A stretch of 19,951 bases of DNA, taken from assembly GCA_002391545.1 (NCBI GenBank), contig DGFF01000042.1, forward strand, positions 1 to 19,951, in the 5' to 3' direction. Of the stretch, positions 8,901-15,405 are shown piece after piece (within the stretch, counting starts at the first letter, position 1; each line of letters starts with the position of its first letter). The notes under the pieces were generated by a model. That model saw only the letters and a list, made by a program, of their open reading frames with translations. It was not told the DNA's origin and made no database searches. Source of the stretch: Candidatus Fermentithermobacillaceae bacterium UBA3907. GTDB lineage: Bacteria; Bacillota; Sulfobacillia; Fermentithermobacillales; Fermentithermobacillaceae. The translations under genes were made by a program, and so were the position numbers.

Positions 8901-9358
8901 TGCAATTTCTAGCAGAAGAGCACCTAAAAGACATGGTTCAAGAAGCATCCATCACTTTGGGCACCCTAACCGGGCAACGATATGCGTTGGAATTATCTGA
9001 TGATTCGGAATTTGTGATCCGCGATGATTTCAATGGTGGTGAAAGAAGATCGGTCACCACTCTATCAGGAGGGGAAATATTCCTAACATCCTTGGCCTTG
9101 GCATTGGCATTATCCTCCAAGATTCAGCTTCAAGGAGAACACCCCTTAGGCTTTTTCTTCCTTGATGAAGGTTTTGGTACATTGGACAGCGCTAAGCTGG
9201 ATTTAGTTATGGATGCGTTGGAGCGCATAAGGGATGAAGACAGGATGGTAGGGATAATAAGTCATGTAAAAGAGCTTAAGGAGCGACTCCCTTGCTACCT
9301 AGAGGTAATTCCTGCCAAAGATGATGGTACTGGCAGTGAAATAAAGTTGGTATGCTAA
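5936..9358 (+). CDS. sbcC: Exonuclease subunit SbcC (Rad50-type ATPase)
   Basis: ATPase and DNA-tethering subunit of SbcCD, 1140 residues. Seen in order: Walker A GPTGSGKS (35-42), a long coiled-coil arm rich in Glu/Lys/Leu, a zinc hook CPVC (C589, C592) in the usual GEPCPVCGSLDHP setting, a returning coiled coil, the ABC signature LSGGE (1043-1047), Walker B FFFLDE (D1077, E1078) and a D-loop GTLD. All key residues are intact. Two stretches of about 463-545 and 641-714, flanking the hook almost symmetrically, are less coiled-coil-like and richer in aromatic residues. AGGAGG (5921-5926) lies 9 nt before the ATG, and the ATGA overlap couples it to sbcD. The gene ends at a strong terminator. 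Confidence 0.97.
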   Translation: MKPIVLEFSGLHSYRERQIIDFQELGRFGLFGIFGPTGSGKSTILDAITLALFGTVDRAPRKTYGIINQLESAADISFTFELGGQRYTAQRRYERSKEDVENVKSKYSRVIKHSSNQGAKDEVVAEGLTSCDEYIKGLLGFGAGDFLRAVVLPQGKFDQFLRLKPYERGAMLENIFGLEEFGEELRIKVRNNRDLHCDNLTRIEAAQLELGDCSLEALEAAKTLVETLSEKLECQVQVLEKAKSIYEEQVELKELSRDLKAAIDREAGLEAQKEHIDLQTKRLEFAKKALPLRTQIEQVSKVQKEVAERKTELSLLEATLNDEEKNYREVKKMLEEAQARKEENMPHLLQKKSQLEKGVQDKKELEEAKRGESQRKESLEEVDKDIKKKNETKENLEKQLCDLLDEEKVLLEQEADLSLDPSWREDVYAAYDHYLDLKTGADRVENVEKDLMKKKKTLDGSKRGVLEVFNQIFDISASRYVFVNDWELKPEHQIVIDHLLTEGMDAGRFPQELRTRSCLSEEHLAYSLDDRFLDPTSVFFTRDDLIAICENEKMKAQTLLNRCRAQKEQALILEQASVLARELKEGEPCPVCGSLDHPAPCVSEDPEIIQKAQEAEKLATDCLNAIQNWYVDFIKTIQLWDNAVGNHQETVSQLVDEYNRFVQVCDEFLRKAESILASSPVEEIWGRLARDGKERAYHLLKETESASVQEVLRPYMDEVSGLKRVITLKDKQMELTRKQIKDVQARILKIRQDIQDVSTSLNDLSVGRSTLAGYLEALKSQIQTIAEGIEEICGDEDPSELLNKVESEIAAIEKDYRNAVENEKAAQEKLSNARLDHHTAKAALEQLEANFDDLSRSLLGQLKMAGFDSQEQAAQYMLSPLELEDLEKEINDYNQERIEVRSKIEDLRGKIDSREFSEEAFNQGAAALKDAQDTVKQLTEEVAVAKKELDNLKKARQRWEEHEAQRKETEKAIDIASKLLNLVSGRRFVQFLAEEHLKDMVQEASITLGTLTGQRYALELSDDSEFVIRDDFNGGERRSVTTLSGGEIFLTSLALALALSSKIQLQGEHPLGFFFLDEGFGTLDSAKLDLVMDALERIRDEDRMVGIISHVKELKERLPCYLEVIPAKDDGTGSEIKLVC

Positions 9359-9363
9359 AAAAT

Positions 9364-9402
9364 AAACCCATGTACCCAAGTTACGTGGATACATGGGTTT
9401 TT
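9364..9402. terminator. Bidirectional Rho-independent terminator between sbcC and the M28 peptidase gene
   Basis: AAACCCATGTA (9364-9374) pairs with TACATGGGTTT (9390-9400) over 11 bp, with a 15-nt loop and a T run at 9398-9402 on the plus strand. On the minus strand the stem is followed by TTTATTTTTT, so it can end both convergent transcripts. Confidence 0.88.
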
Positions 9403-9410
9403 CTGAACTG

Positions 9411-10673
9411 TCATTTATTCGGGTGCTTTTCGGGTTTACGCCCGCCTCTTTCCATGTAATCCCTTATATCTTTCTTGATCCTTTCAGGAATCTCCCTGGG
9501 AAAAGGAAAGGTTCCCGCGTTAGCGATCCGCCTAGTGAACTCCAAGACGATTTCTCCTAGAAGCTCTAAGTGCTCTGCATCTATGTGTTCCAAAGTATCG
9601 CCTGGGGCGTGGATGTACGAAGTGCCTCCGCCACCACGGGAAAAGGTGACAGATGGGATGTTCTCGTACCCCAAAGGTATGCAATCGCCGGAATATATTG
9701 ATTGGTTAACTCTTAGGTCTCTACTGAGCTCGTTACCCATAACATCTAGGTAGTTTACCAGTTTATCTGAACCCATGACTGACGCAGAATTGCTGCCTAT
9801 TATCCCACCTGCAACATCTACATTTACCATGAACACATACTTTTCAAGGCCGTTTCTTTGTTTTTCTACATGCGCCCAACTTCCCATCAGTCCCATTTCC
9901 TCGGATCCAAACCAAATGAATCGAAGGGTTCGCCTAGGTGGGTTTTGAGCGAAATATCTGGCAAGTTCTGCAATAGTAGCCGAGCCCGCTCCGTTATCGT
10001 GAGCACCCTGGTTTCTGTATACGCTGTCATAATGTGCGCCTATTACGATTACCTCCTCAGGTTCATGGGTACCTGCTATCTCTGCTATTACGTTGCGGGA
10101 TTTGGACCAATATTCCTTTTGGTGCACATGGAGACGGACTTCGCTTGCTTCTCGTTTTATCATTTCCAAGGCGTGTTCGTATTTGATATACGCTGTGGGG
10201 AGCGTTCCAAGTCTGTCTCGGATACATCGATTCAAAGCTACGTTGGGGGTATCTCTTCCCGCTTGACCGATGAAAATCCGACCTAGGGCTCCTTCTTTCT
10301 TGGCCTTTTCGTAAGCCTTGAATCCTCCTCCTTGGCTTGCCAAGATTATTTTTCCTGCAATATGGTTAAGGTACTCAGGCTGCCCTGTTTCCACATATCT
10401 AAGAGGCGCTACAATTCCCTCATCTGGGGTACTTCCGCTGAGCCCCAATGCTGAGCATTGATATTGGGCTTCGTAAGGCTGTAAGACTTCCACCCAAGCC
10501 TCGTCATCTGCGTATGTAAGCACGTCAAATTCTTCTATTTGGGGCTCAAGGCCTAAAGTTTTTACCTCTTCGCATATTATTTCTGCCGCCTTTTCTTCTT
10601 CAGGTGTGCCGGCGCACCTAGTAAATGCGAGCTTTTCTAGAATCTCCATGGCTTGTTTTCCGCAAAAAGGCAT
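9411..10673 (-). CDS. M28-family zinc metallopeptidase (aminopeptidase-like)
   Basis: A 420-residue peptidase with the complete M28 metal set: H214 (AHYDS), D226 (AHDNGAGS), E258-E259 (GSEEMGLMGS; general base and ligand), D286 (NVDVAGG) and H355 (YIHAPGDT). An N-terminal helical part is followed by a PA-like insert at roughly 60-190, before the catalytic domain at about 193-385. Members are usually aminopeptidases or carboxypeptidases of the bacterial Y/S type and are often exported; here no signal peptide or membrane segment is seen, so a cytoplasmic peptidase is likely. The start at 10673 has AAAGGAA upstream on the minus strand with about 9-nt spacing. The gene is monocistronic, and its 5' region is shared divergently with the mgtE leader. 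Confidence 0.92.
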   Translation of the reverse strand: MPFCGKQAMEILEKLAFTRCAGTPEEEKAAEIICEEVKTLGLEPQIEEFDVLTYADDEAWVEVLQPYEAQYQCSALGLSGSTPDEGIVAPLRYVETGQPEYLNHIAGKIILASQGGGFKAYEKAKKEGALGRIFIGQAGRDTPNVALNRCIRDRLGTLPTAYIKYEHALEMIKREASEVRLHVHQKEYWSKSRNVIAEIAGTHEPEEVIVIGAHYDSVYRNQGAHDNGAGSATIAELARYFAQNPPRRTLRFIWFGSEEMGLMGSWAHVEKQRNGLEKYVFMVNVDVAGGIIGSNSASVMGSDKLVNYLDVMGNELSRDLRVNQSIYSGDCIPLGYENIPSVTFSRGGGGTSYIHAPGDTLEHIDAEHLELLGEIVLEFTRRIANAGTFPFPREIPERIKKDIRDYMERGGRKPEKHPNK

Positions 10674-10724
10674 CTTTTATCGTTCCTTTCTATGTAGTTT
10701 TGTTGGGGCATACTATGCTTCCTC

Positions 10725-10752
10725 TTATCAACATTCCATATCTATAATGCAA
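10725..10752 (-). promoter_or_regulatory. Weak candidate promoter for the M28 peptidase gene
   Basis: On the minus strand, TTGCAT (10752-10747) and TGATAA (10730-10725) are separated by 16 nt, about 50 nt upstream of the start codon. The match is modest. Confidence 0.3.
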
Positions 10753-10820
10753 GTACCTTCTTTTAGACACTTTACACCCATAAATGTGAATTTCTTTCGT
10801 CTGGCTAGAAGTATGGCGTT

Positions 10821-10848
10821 TTGAATCGTAACGACTATAGCATATAAT
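10821..10848 (+). promoter_or_regulatory. Sigma-A-type promoter of the mgtE operon
   Basis: TTGAAT (10821-10826) and a perfect TATAAT (10843-10848) are separated by 16 nt. Transcription would start near 10855, leaving a leader of about 380 nt before the first mgtE start. No other good promoter is seen closer to the gene. Confidence 0.7.
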
Positions 10849-10854
10849 GGTGAT

Positions 10855-11224
10855 GCTGTATGCCAATTTTAGGGGTAATTAATCGGCAAAGCTTTATTTT
10901 ATCTTCCGACAAGAGTAGACTAGTGTAGGCAGCGAGCAACATGCCGAAAGTTTACGCAAATTTGCAGATTTAAAGGGTAGGTGAGGAAAGTGGACAAAGA
11001 TAGTAACGATCCTGGGCCAAGTAGGCAGAACCTGATGAGGAAGTGGAGTCTGCTTTCCTGCCGATCACCTTTGTGTAATGCAAAGAAGACTTGCGTGACC
11101 GCCACTCATTGCGCCTGAAAGCAGGGCCCCCTTCTTAAGAACGACAAGCGACACGTTTTTAGCAAGTTAATACTTTAATTCTTGTACTATTACGATTGCT
11201 ACATTAAAAACAAGTGAGAAGGAG
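10855..11224 (+). promoter_or_regulatory. Candidate structured 5' leader RNA of the mgtE operon
   Basis: This roughly 370-nt region has no open frame with a ribosome binding site. AGGTGA (10979-10984) can pair with TCACCT (11065-11070), enclosing GGCAG (11024-11028) with CTGCC (11058-11062), or GCAGA (11025-11029) with TCTGC (11049-11053), and a CCT-GATG-AGG hairpin (11031-11040). CTGCTTTC (11050-11057) can instead pair with GAAAGCAG (11117-11124), which excludes the others. CTTTG (11069-11073) and CAAAG (11081-11085) form a further hairpin. A T run at 11156-11160 lacks a clear stem directly before it. Only a short GTAGGTGAGG resembles the M-box (ykoK) magnesium riboswitch; its conserved core is not seen. 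A sensing function is inferred from position and pairing. Confidence 0.45.
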
Positions 11225-11233
11225 GTGGTTCCC

Positions 11234-12601
11234 TTGAACTGGACAGATTTGTCAAACGAAAACTCTCTCTCTGACGTTGCCAAAATAAAGGCGATGATAC
11301 TCGCCCATAATTGGTCTGCTGTGAGGGAACTTTTGTCAGATTGGCGTCCGCCTGACATAGCAGATCTACTCCTTGAGTTAGACAAACCTACGCGAGTATT
11401 GCTTTTTAGATGTCTTCCGAGGGAAGTAGCAGCCGAAGTTTTTTCAGAACTTGAGGGCGAAGACACAGATGCTCTCTTGAGAGATCTCACTGATTATGAG
11501 ACCCAATTGTTGCTTTCTCTCATGCGCCCAGATGATAGGACTGAGTTGCTTGAGGAGCTTCCAGGCCAGGCCACGCAGAGGCTGTTGAATCTGCTCAAGC
11601 CAGAGGACATGGAAGAAGCGCGGATGCTTTTGGGTTACCCAGAAAAGAGCGTAGGCAGGCTTATGACTCCTGATTACGTAGCGGTCCGCCCTAACTGGAC
11701 GGTTGCTCAAGCATTAGAGCACGTGAGACGCAGAGGGCACGATAGCGAAACTGTAGACGTAGCTTACGTTGTCGATGATTCCTGGAAACTTTTGGGAGTA
11801 GTTTCCTTGAGACAGTTGGTTCTGGCCGATCCTGATGACACCATAAAAGATATTATGACTACGCCTGCGGTTTTTCTGTCTGCGTTCGATGACAGGGAGG
11901 AAGCTGCACGCGTTATGGACAAATACGATCTTTACGCATTGCCAGTAGTGGCTTCTGACGGTGTGTTAGTAGGGATTGTAACTGCAGATGACGTATTTGA
12001 AGTTTCCCTGGAAGAAGCCATCGAGGACTTTCATAAATCCCGCGCAGTGGCTCCGCTTAAAGCAGGCTACTTGGAGTCAAGTCTTGGAGCTCTCTTAAAA
12101 AGCAGGATTGGATGGCTTGTGGTGCTGGCAATAGTTGACCTTATAGGTGCAGAACTCATCGCAGGTTTTCAAAATGCCATATCCCAAGTAGTGGCGCTTG
12201 TTTTCTTCTTGCCCTTAATCACTGGGTGCAGTGGTAACGCAGGATCTCAGTCTTCAACCCTTGTGATACGTGAATTGGCCCTTGGAGAAGTGGATCCAGA
12301 AGATCTGCCTAAACTCACCACGAAAGAGTTGCTGGTCTCTGTGGCCTTAGGCCTCACAGTTGCGCTAGTAGTTTGTGGCCCAGCGATTTTCCAAGGTGGA
12401 CCGGGTGTAGGGGTAGTAGTCAGTCTGAGCACTATGATAACTGTGACCTTAGGTGGGGTTATAGGTTTGTTGATGCCGTTTCTATTAAGAAAACTCGGAT
12501 TCGACCCTGCAACTTCAAGTGCGCCGCTTGTAACGTCTGTTTTGGACATAATAGGCATCTTAACCTATTTTATCATTGCTACGCGGGTCCTTAATCTATG
12601 A
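11234..12601 (+). CDS. mgtE: MgtE-family magnesium transporter, first tandem copy
   Basis: A 455-residue Mg2+ channel/transporter of the inner membrane. Domains: an MgtE N domain (about 15-140, with DIADLLLELD and the EVFSELE helix), two CBS domains (about 141-255, with YVVDDSWKLLGVVSLRQL and LPVVASDGVLVGIVT), a plug helix with an acidic stretch (259-266) and five membrane helices from about 292. The pore motif GCSGNAGSQS (331-340) and D438 in the last helix, equivalent to the pore Asp of known MgtE proteins, are present. The open frame begins with GTG at 11225, but that codon overlaps GGAGG (11221-11225); TTG at 11234 with 8-nt spacing is preferred. It is preceded by the long leader and followed 41 nt later by a paralogue. 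Confidence 0.93.
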   Translation: MNWTDLSNENSLSDVAKIKAMILAHNWSAVRELLSDWRPPDIADLLLELDKPTRVLLFRCLPREVAAEVFSELEGEDTDALLRDLTDYETQLLLSLMRPDDRTELLEELPGQATQRLLNLLKPEDMEEARMLLGYPEKSVGRLMTPDYVAVRPNWTVAQALEHVRRRGHDSETVDVAYVVDDSWKLLGVVSLRQLVLADPDDTIKDIMTTPAVFLSAFDDREEAARVMDKYDLYALPVVASDGVLVGIVTADDVFEVSLEEAIEDFHKSRAVAPLKAGYLESSLGALLKSRIGWLVVLAIVDLIGAELIAGFQNAISQVVALVFFLPLITGCSGNAGSQSSTLVIRELALGEVDPEDLPKLTTKELLVSVALGLTVALVVCGPAIFQGGPGVGVVVSLSTMITVTLGGVIGLLMPFLLRKLGFDPATSSAPLVTSVLDIIGILTYFIIATRVLNL

Positions 12602-12642
12602 TTCCAAACGAAAAGATCTGATTAAAGGAGGGAAGAGCGAAA

Positions 12643-14058
12643 ATGAGCGGCAAAAAGGGAGATTACAATGAACCTATGGAAGAGCATCCCGAAAAAGGTA
12701 GGTTTTCTTCAGTTTACGCGACTATCGAAAAAGGGATCATAAAGAGTTTGATTGCTGAAAGACAATGGGAAGCTCTGCGCGACTATTTAGTCGATAACAT
12801 ACCAATCGCAGACATCGCTGATCTTCTTTCAGAGTTGCCTAAGGAAGATAGAATGTTAGTGTTCAGGGTTCTTCCCAGAGATATAGCGGCAGAAGTGTTT
12901 TCCTATCTTGAGCCTTTTCAACAAGACGAACTTTTGAGGGACCTTACTGATAAAGAGTGTACACAAATTTTGGCTGATCTCGCTCCTGATGATAGAACGG
13001 AATTGCTAGCGGAATTACCTGCGCAGGTAACTGCTAGGATGTTAGATCAGCTCAGCCCTGAAGATTTGGAGCAAGTGAGATGGCTCTTGGGGTACCCTGA
13101 AAGAAGCGCAGGGCGTCTTATGACTCCTGATTACCTTTCAGCTCGTCCTGAATGGACTGTGGCACAGACAATTGAACATGTGAGGACATGGGGCAGAGAC
13201 AGCGAAACTGCTAGCGTGATATACGTTGTTGATGATGATGGAAAACTTATAGGCGCAGTTTCCTTAAGACAACTAGTTTTAGAGAGCCCAGAAACCAAAA
13301 TCGGAGACATAATGCGCACTTCGGTTCTAAGCCTTAACGCTTTCGATGATATAAACAAGGCGTATGAATTAATGCAGCGCTACGGCATGTGGGTGCTTCC
13401 GGTTACAGATTCTGATGGGATTTTGCTAGGAATCGTTACAGGGGACGACGTTTTTGAAGCGGCTACACAGCAAATTACAGAAGAGTTTCACAAAAGCGCA
13501 GGAGTGGCACCGATAAAAGTGAGTTTAACAGATGCAAGCCCGTTGCTCCTATACAGGAACCGGGTTACCTGGCTTTTACTCCTGTCTTTGGTATATCTGA
13601 TTTCAGGCGGCGTTATGGCATCTTTTGAAGAAACTATAGCAGGTACAATATCCCTAGTTTTCTTCTTGCCTCTAATCCTAGACTGCGCAGGGAATGCAGG
13701 GTCGCAATCAGCAGTACTCATAGTTCGAGATATCGGGGTAGGAGATCTAACTTTGCATGATTGGGCGAAGGTGCTAATTAAGGAATTGACTGTTTCAGCT
13801 ATAATAGGACTCATAATTGGCGGTTTAGTTGCAGGAGTAGGCACTGCTTCGGCAGGCTTTGATATTGGAATTGTTGTGGGCGTATCCATGTTTTTGTGTA
13901 TTGTAATTGTAAGTTGCTTAGGAGCCATTATACCCTTGGTTCTTGTGGCGCTCAGATGGGATCCTGCAGCGGCAAGCTCTCCTTTGGTGGCGTCTTTGGC
14001 CGATATTCTAGGGGTTTTAATATATTTTCTGGTTGCAAAGCAATTTTTGAGATTATGA
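12643..14058 (+). CDS. mgtE: MgtE-family magnesium transporter, second tandem copy
   Basis: A 471-residue paralogue of the upstream gene with the same order of domains: N domain (about 30-158), CBS pair (159-272), plug helix, and five membrane helices from about 307. Pore motif DCAGNAGSQS (347-356) and D454 in the last helix are intact. The N-terminus is about 17 residues longer and hydrophilic. Around the plug helix the acidic stretch differs: copy one has SLEEAIED, this copy has ATQQITEE, losing two adjacent acidic residues near the region that senses Mg2+ in known MgtE structures. AGGAGG (12626-12631) lies 11 nt before the ATG. Many conserved blocks are shared, which points to an old tandem duplication. 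Confidence 0.93.
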   Translation: MSGKKGDYNEPMEEHPEKGRFSSVYATIEKGIIKSLIAERQWEALRDYLVDNIPIADIADLLSELPKEDRMLVFRVLPRDIAAEVFSYLEPFQQDELLRDLTDKECTQILADLAPDDRTELLAELPAQVTARMLDQLSPEDLEQVRWLLGYPERSAGRLMTPDYLSARPEWTVAQTIEHVRTWGRDSETASVIYVVDDDGKLIGAVSLRQLVLESPETKIGDIMRTSVLSLNAFDDINKAYELMQRYGMWVLPVTDSDGILLGIVTGDDVFEAATQQITEEFHKSAGVAPIKVSLTDASPLLLYRNRVTWLLLLSLVYLISGGVMASFEETIAGTISLVFFLPLILDCAGNAGSQSAVLIVRDIGVGDLTLHDWAKVLIKELTVSAIIGLIIGGLVAGVGTASAGFDIGIVVGVSMFLCIVIVSCLGAIIPLVLVALRWDPAAASSPLVASLADILGVLIYFLVAKQFLRL

Positions 14059-14094
14059 CATTTGATTACGTGGATACATGTAGGGGTGAAAGAG

Positions 14095-14775
14095 ATGGGG
14101 AAGAAACTGTTGGCGTTATCTGGGAGCTGCAGACGTAATAGCAATTCGGAACATTTGTTAGATGTTTTTCTCGACGAGTTTATATCAGTTGCTCCTGACT
14201 CATACGTAATAAAAATGGTTTTGATCGACGGGAGCAGGGTAATAAAGGAAAAGTCCCAAGAAACAGGTTCACTTAAGGGCCTAGAGTTTCTGCAGTATCC
14301 TGGCGGTGAAACGGCTGTTTCCGAGCGTGTATGGGATATAAGACCGTGCCTAGGTTGCGATTTTTGCGTAAGCGGCAAATGTGTGCAGCAAGACTCAATG
14401 GAGGAAATATACGGGAAATTGAATAGCGCAGATATTTTGGTTTTGTCTTCTCCTGTGTACTTCTATGGACTTCCTTCTCACGTTAAAGCGATTATTGACC
14501 GATGCCAACTGTTTTACAATAAAAAGTACAGGCGGAAGGAAAAATGGAGGCAACAGCCGGGCACTGGGATTCTTTTGGTCTGTGGAGCCACCAGCGGAAA
14601 ACAGTTATTTGACGGAATCTCTTTGTGCGTAAGGTACTGGTTTGACGCCATTGATTTTGAATTTTCAGGAAAGGTTGTAGTTAGAGGTGTTGACAAACCC
14701 TCGGCAGTAAAAAAGCAGATTAAGGCTCTAGATGAAGTCAGGGAACTGGCTAGAAGCGTTGCCGAAAGATTGTAG
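14095..14775 (+). CDS. Iron-sulfur flavoprotein (Isf-type, flavodoxin-like NAD(P)H/FMN reductase)
   Basis: A 226-residue flavodoxin-fold protein. SGSCRRNSNSE (9-19) is the phosphate-binding loop for FMN, and SSPVYFYGLPS (118-128) is the second FMN-contact loop. Between them is the compact cluster motif C85-x2-C88-x2-C91-x4-C96, typical of iron-sulfur flavoproteins of anaerobes, which carry a 4Fe-4S cluster plus FMN and pass electrons to oxygen, peroxide or other acceptors. The natural partner is unknown. The frame opens with TTG at 14062, but AGGGGTGA (14082-14089) supports the ATG at 14095, 36 nt after mgtE copy two. It is probably the last gene of the mgtE transcript, since no terminator or promoter is seen in the gap. 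Confidence 0.85.
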   Translation: MGKKLLALSGSCRRNSNSEHLLDVFLDEFISVAPDSYVIKMVLIDGSRVIKEKSQETGSLKGLEFLQYPGGETAVSERVWDIRPCLGCDFCVSGKCVQQDSMEEIYGKLNSADILVLSSPVYFYGLPSHVKAIIDRCQLFYNKKYRRKEKWRQQPGTGILLVCGATSGKQLFDGISLCVRYWFDAIDFEFSGKVVVRGVDKPSAVKKQIKALDEVRELARSVAERL

Positions 14776-14798
14776 AAACCGCTCCGAAGAGCGGCTTC
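14776..14798. terminator. Hairpin terminator between the Isf and desulfoferrodoxin genes
   Basis: CCGCTC (14779-14784) pairs with GAGCGG (14789-14794). On the minus strand the loop is a stable TTCG tetraloop followed by TTTCT, fitting the desulfoferrodoxin gene. On the plus strand the hairpin directly follows the Isf stop and extends by GAA/TTC past one mismatch, but lacks a T tract. Confidence 0.65.
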
Positions 14799-14823
14799 CT
14801 AGATTAAATGTGGATTTAATTAT

Positions 14824-15204
14824 CTAATTTCTCCAAAGACCGTGAATGTTGCAATACTCTCTAACCTTAGCAGGGTTACCAGTTAGTTTAAATTGTGCCA
14901 TTGGTTTATCTTGAGGAGTTAGGAACTTTACTTGGATCTTCCCATTATCTTCTTGAACTTCGATCCATTCGATGTAGTGGGCTTCAGTCATTGGATGTTC
15001 TACAGAACCTATTTTTACTGTAAGAACTTCTCCTTCTTGTTCCAACACAGGCACGTGTTTTTCAAGTCCTTCGTCAACAGAGGTCTTTTCTTCGAGCAGA
15101 GTCATTGGCTGCCCACAGCACACTAATTGGCCTATTCCGCCGTGGACAACATACACAATATTACCGCAAATCTCACACTTGTAGACTTCATGAAGCTTTG
15201 CCAT
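14824..15204 (-). CDS. dfx: Desulfoferrodoxin (superoxide reductase)
   Basis: A 126-residue two-domain superoxide reductase, the typical length. The N-terminal desulforedoxin domain has C10, C13, C29 and C30 for the rubredoxin-like Fe(Cys)4 centre. The catalytic domain has E48-K49-H50 (the EKH motif), H70, H76, C118 and H121 (CNIHGLW), which form the Fe(His)4Cys site. The protein reduces superoxide to hydrogen peroxide without making oxygen, using electrons usually from rubredoxin, and is characteristic of anaerobes. A strong GGGGAGG lies 7 nt before the ATG on the minus strand. It is divergent from the DUF2284 gene and convergent with the flavoprotein gene. Confidence 0.97.
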   Translation of the reverse strand: MAKLHEVYKCEICGNIVYVVHGGIGQLVCCGQPMTLLEEKTSVDEGLEKHVPVLEQEGEVLTVKIGSVEHPMTEAHYIEWIEVQEDNGKIQVKFLTPQDKPMAQFKLTGNPAKVREYCNIHGLWRN

Positions 15205-15226
15205 TTCGATGCCTCCCCTCTCTTTG

Positions 15227-15255
15227 ATTATGGATCATTAAAAGTTTCTCATAAA
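15227..15255 (-). promoter_or_regulatory. Candidate promoter of the desulfoferrodoxin gene
   Basis: On the minus strand TTTATG (15255-15250) and CATAAT (15232-15227) are 17 nt apart, just upstream of the ribosome binding site. The -10 is good and the -35 weak. Confidence 0.35.
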
Positions 15256-15301
15256 ACGCTGTGTAATGCTAGAGGGAAGTGATTCCTACATGTGTAAACG
15301 A

Positions 15302-15331
15302 TTAACATTGTGTTAGATATTGAAGTAGAAT
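15302..15331 (+). promoter_or_regulatory. Candidate promoter of the DUF2284 gene
   Basis: TTAACA (15302-15307) and TAGAAT (15326-15331) match sigma-A consensus at 5 of 6 positions each, with an 18-nt spacer. Transcription would begin near 15338, about 68 nt before the start codon. Confidence 0.55.
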
Positions 15332-15362
15332 GGGTAAAAGATTCGCTCTAGAATTTTGCGCT

Positions 15363-15403
15363 AGGAGGGAGGTTACGGCTATTTCTATATAGCCTGGTAG
15401 AGG
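15363..15403 (+). promoter_or_regulatory. Unusual translation-initiation region with a hairpin after a strong Shine-Dalgarno
   Basis: AGGAGGGAGG (15363-15372) is the best ribosome binding sequence nearby, yet lies 33 nt before the DUF2284 ATG. Between them GGCTAT (15377-15382) and ATAGCC (15389-15394) form a 6-bp hairpin with a 6-nt loop. A second GAGG (15400-15403) is only 2 nt from the ATG. Folding the hairpin would bring the distal site to about 15 nt. Confidence 0.4.
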
Positions 15404-15405
15404 AA

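Noticed and set aside
1..9358. A complete CRISPR-Cas or defence island formed by the array, WYL regulator and SbcCD
   Set aside because: No cas gene is present, unrelated metabolic genes lie between them, and SbcCD is a common housekeeping complex. The closeness may be chance.
11031..11065. Hammerhead ribozyme core, suggested by CTGATGAGG
   Set aside because: The required GAAA after stem II and the cleavage-site context are absent.
10920..11105. A 61-residue open frame on the minus strand within the mgtE leader
   Set aside because: It has no ribosome binding site, no recognisable family, and overlaps the likely leader RNA.
10979..11130. A standard M-box (ykoK) magnesium riboswitch before mgtE
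   Set aside because: Only a short GTAGGTGAGG matches. The conserved internal blocks of the M-box, such as the GACGCCAATGGGT segment, are not found, so I list only a candidate structured leader.
13488..14378. A 296-residue open frame on the minus strand opposite mgtE copy two and the Isf gene
   Set aside because: It is antisense to two well-supported genes, shows no family features, and has low-complexity composition typical of a shadow frame.
15227..15256. PerR-type operator in front of desulfoferrodoxin
   Set aside because: The AT-rich stretch around the promoter does not match the PerR box closely enough in arm symmetry or spacing.
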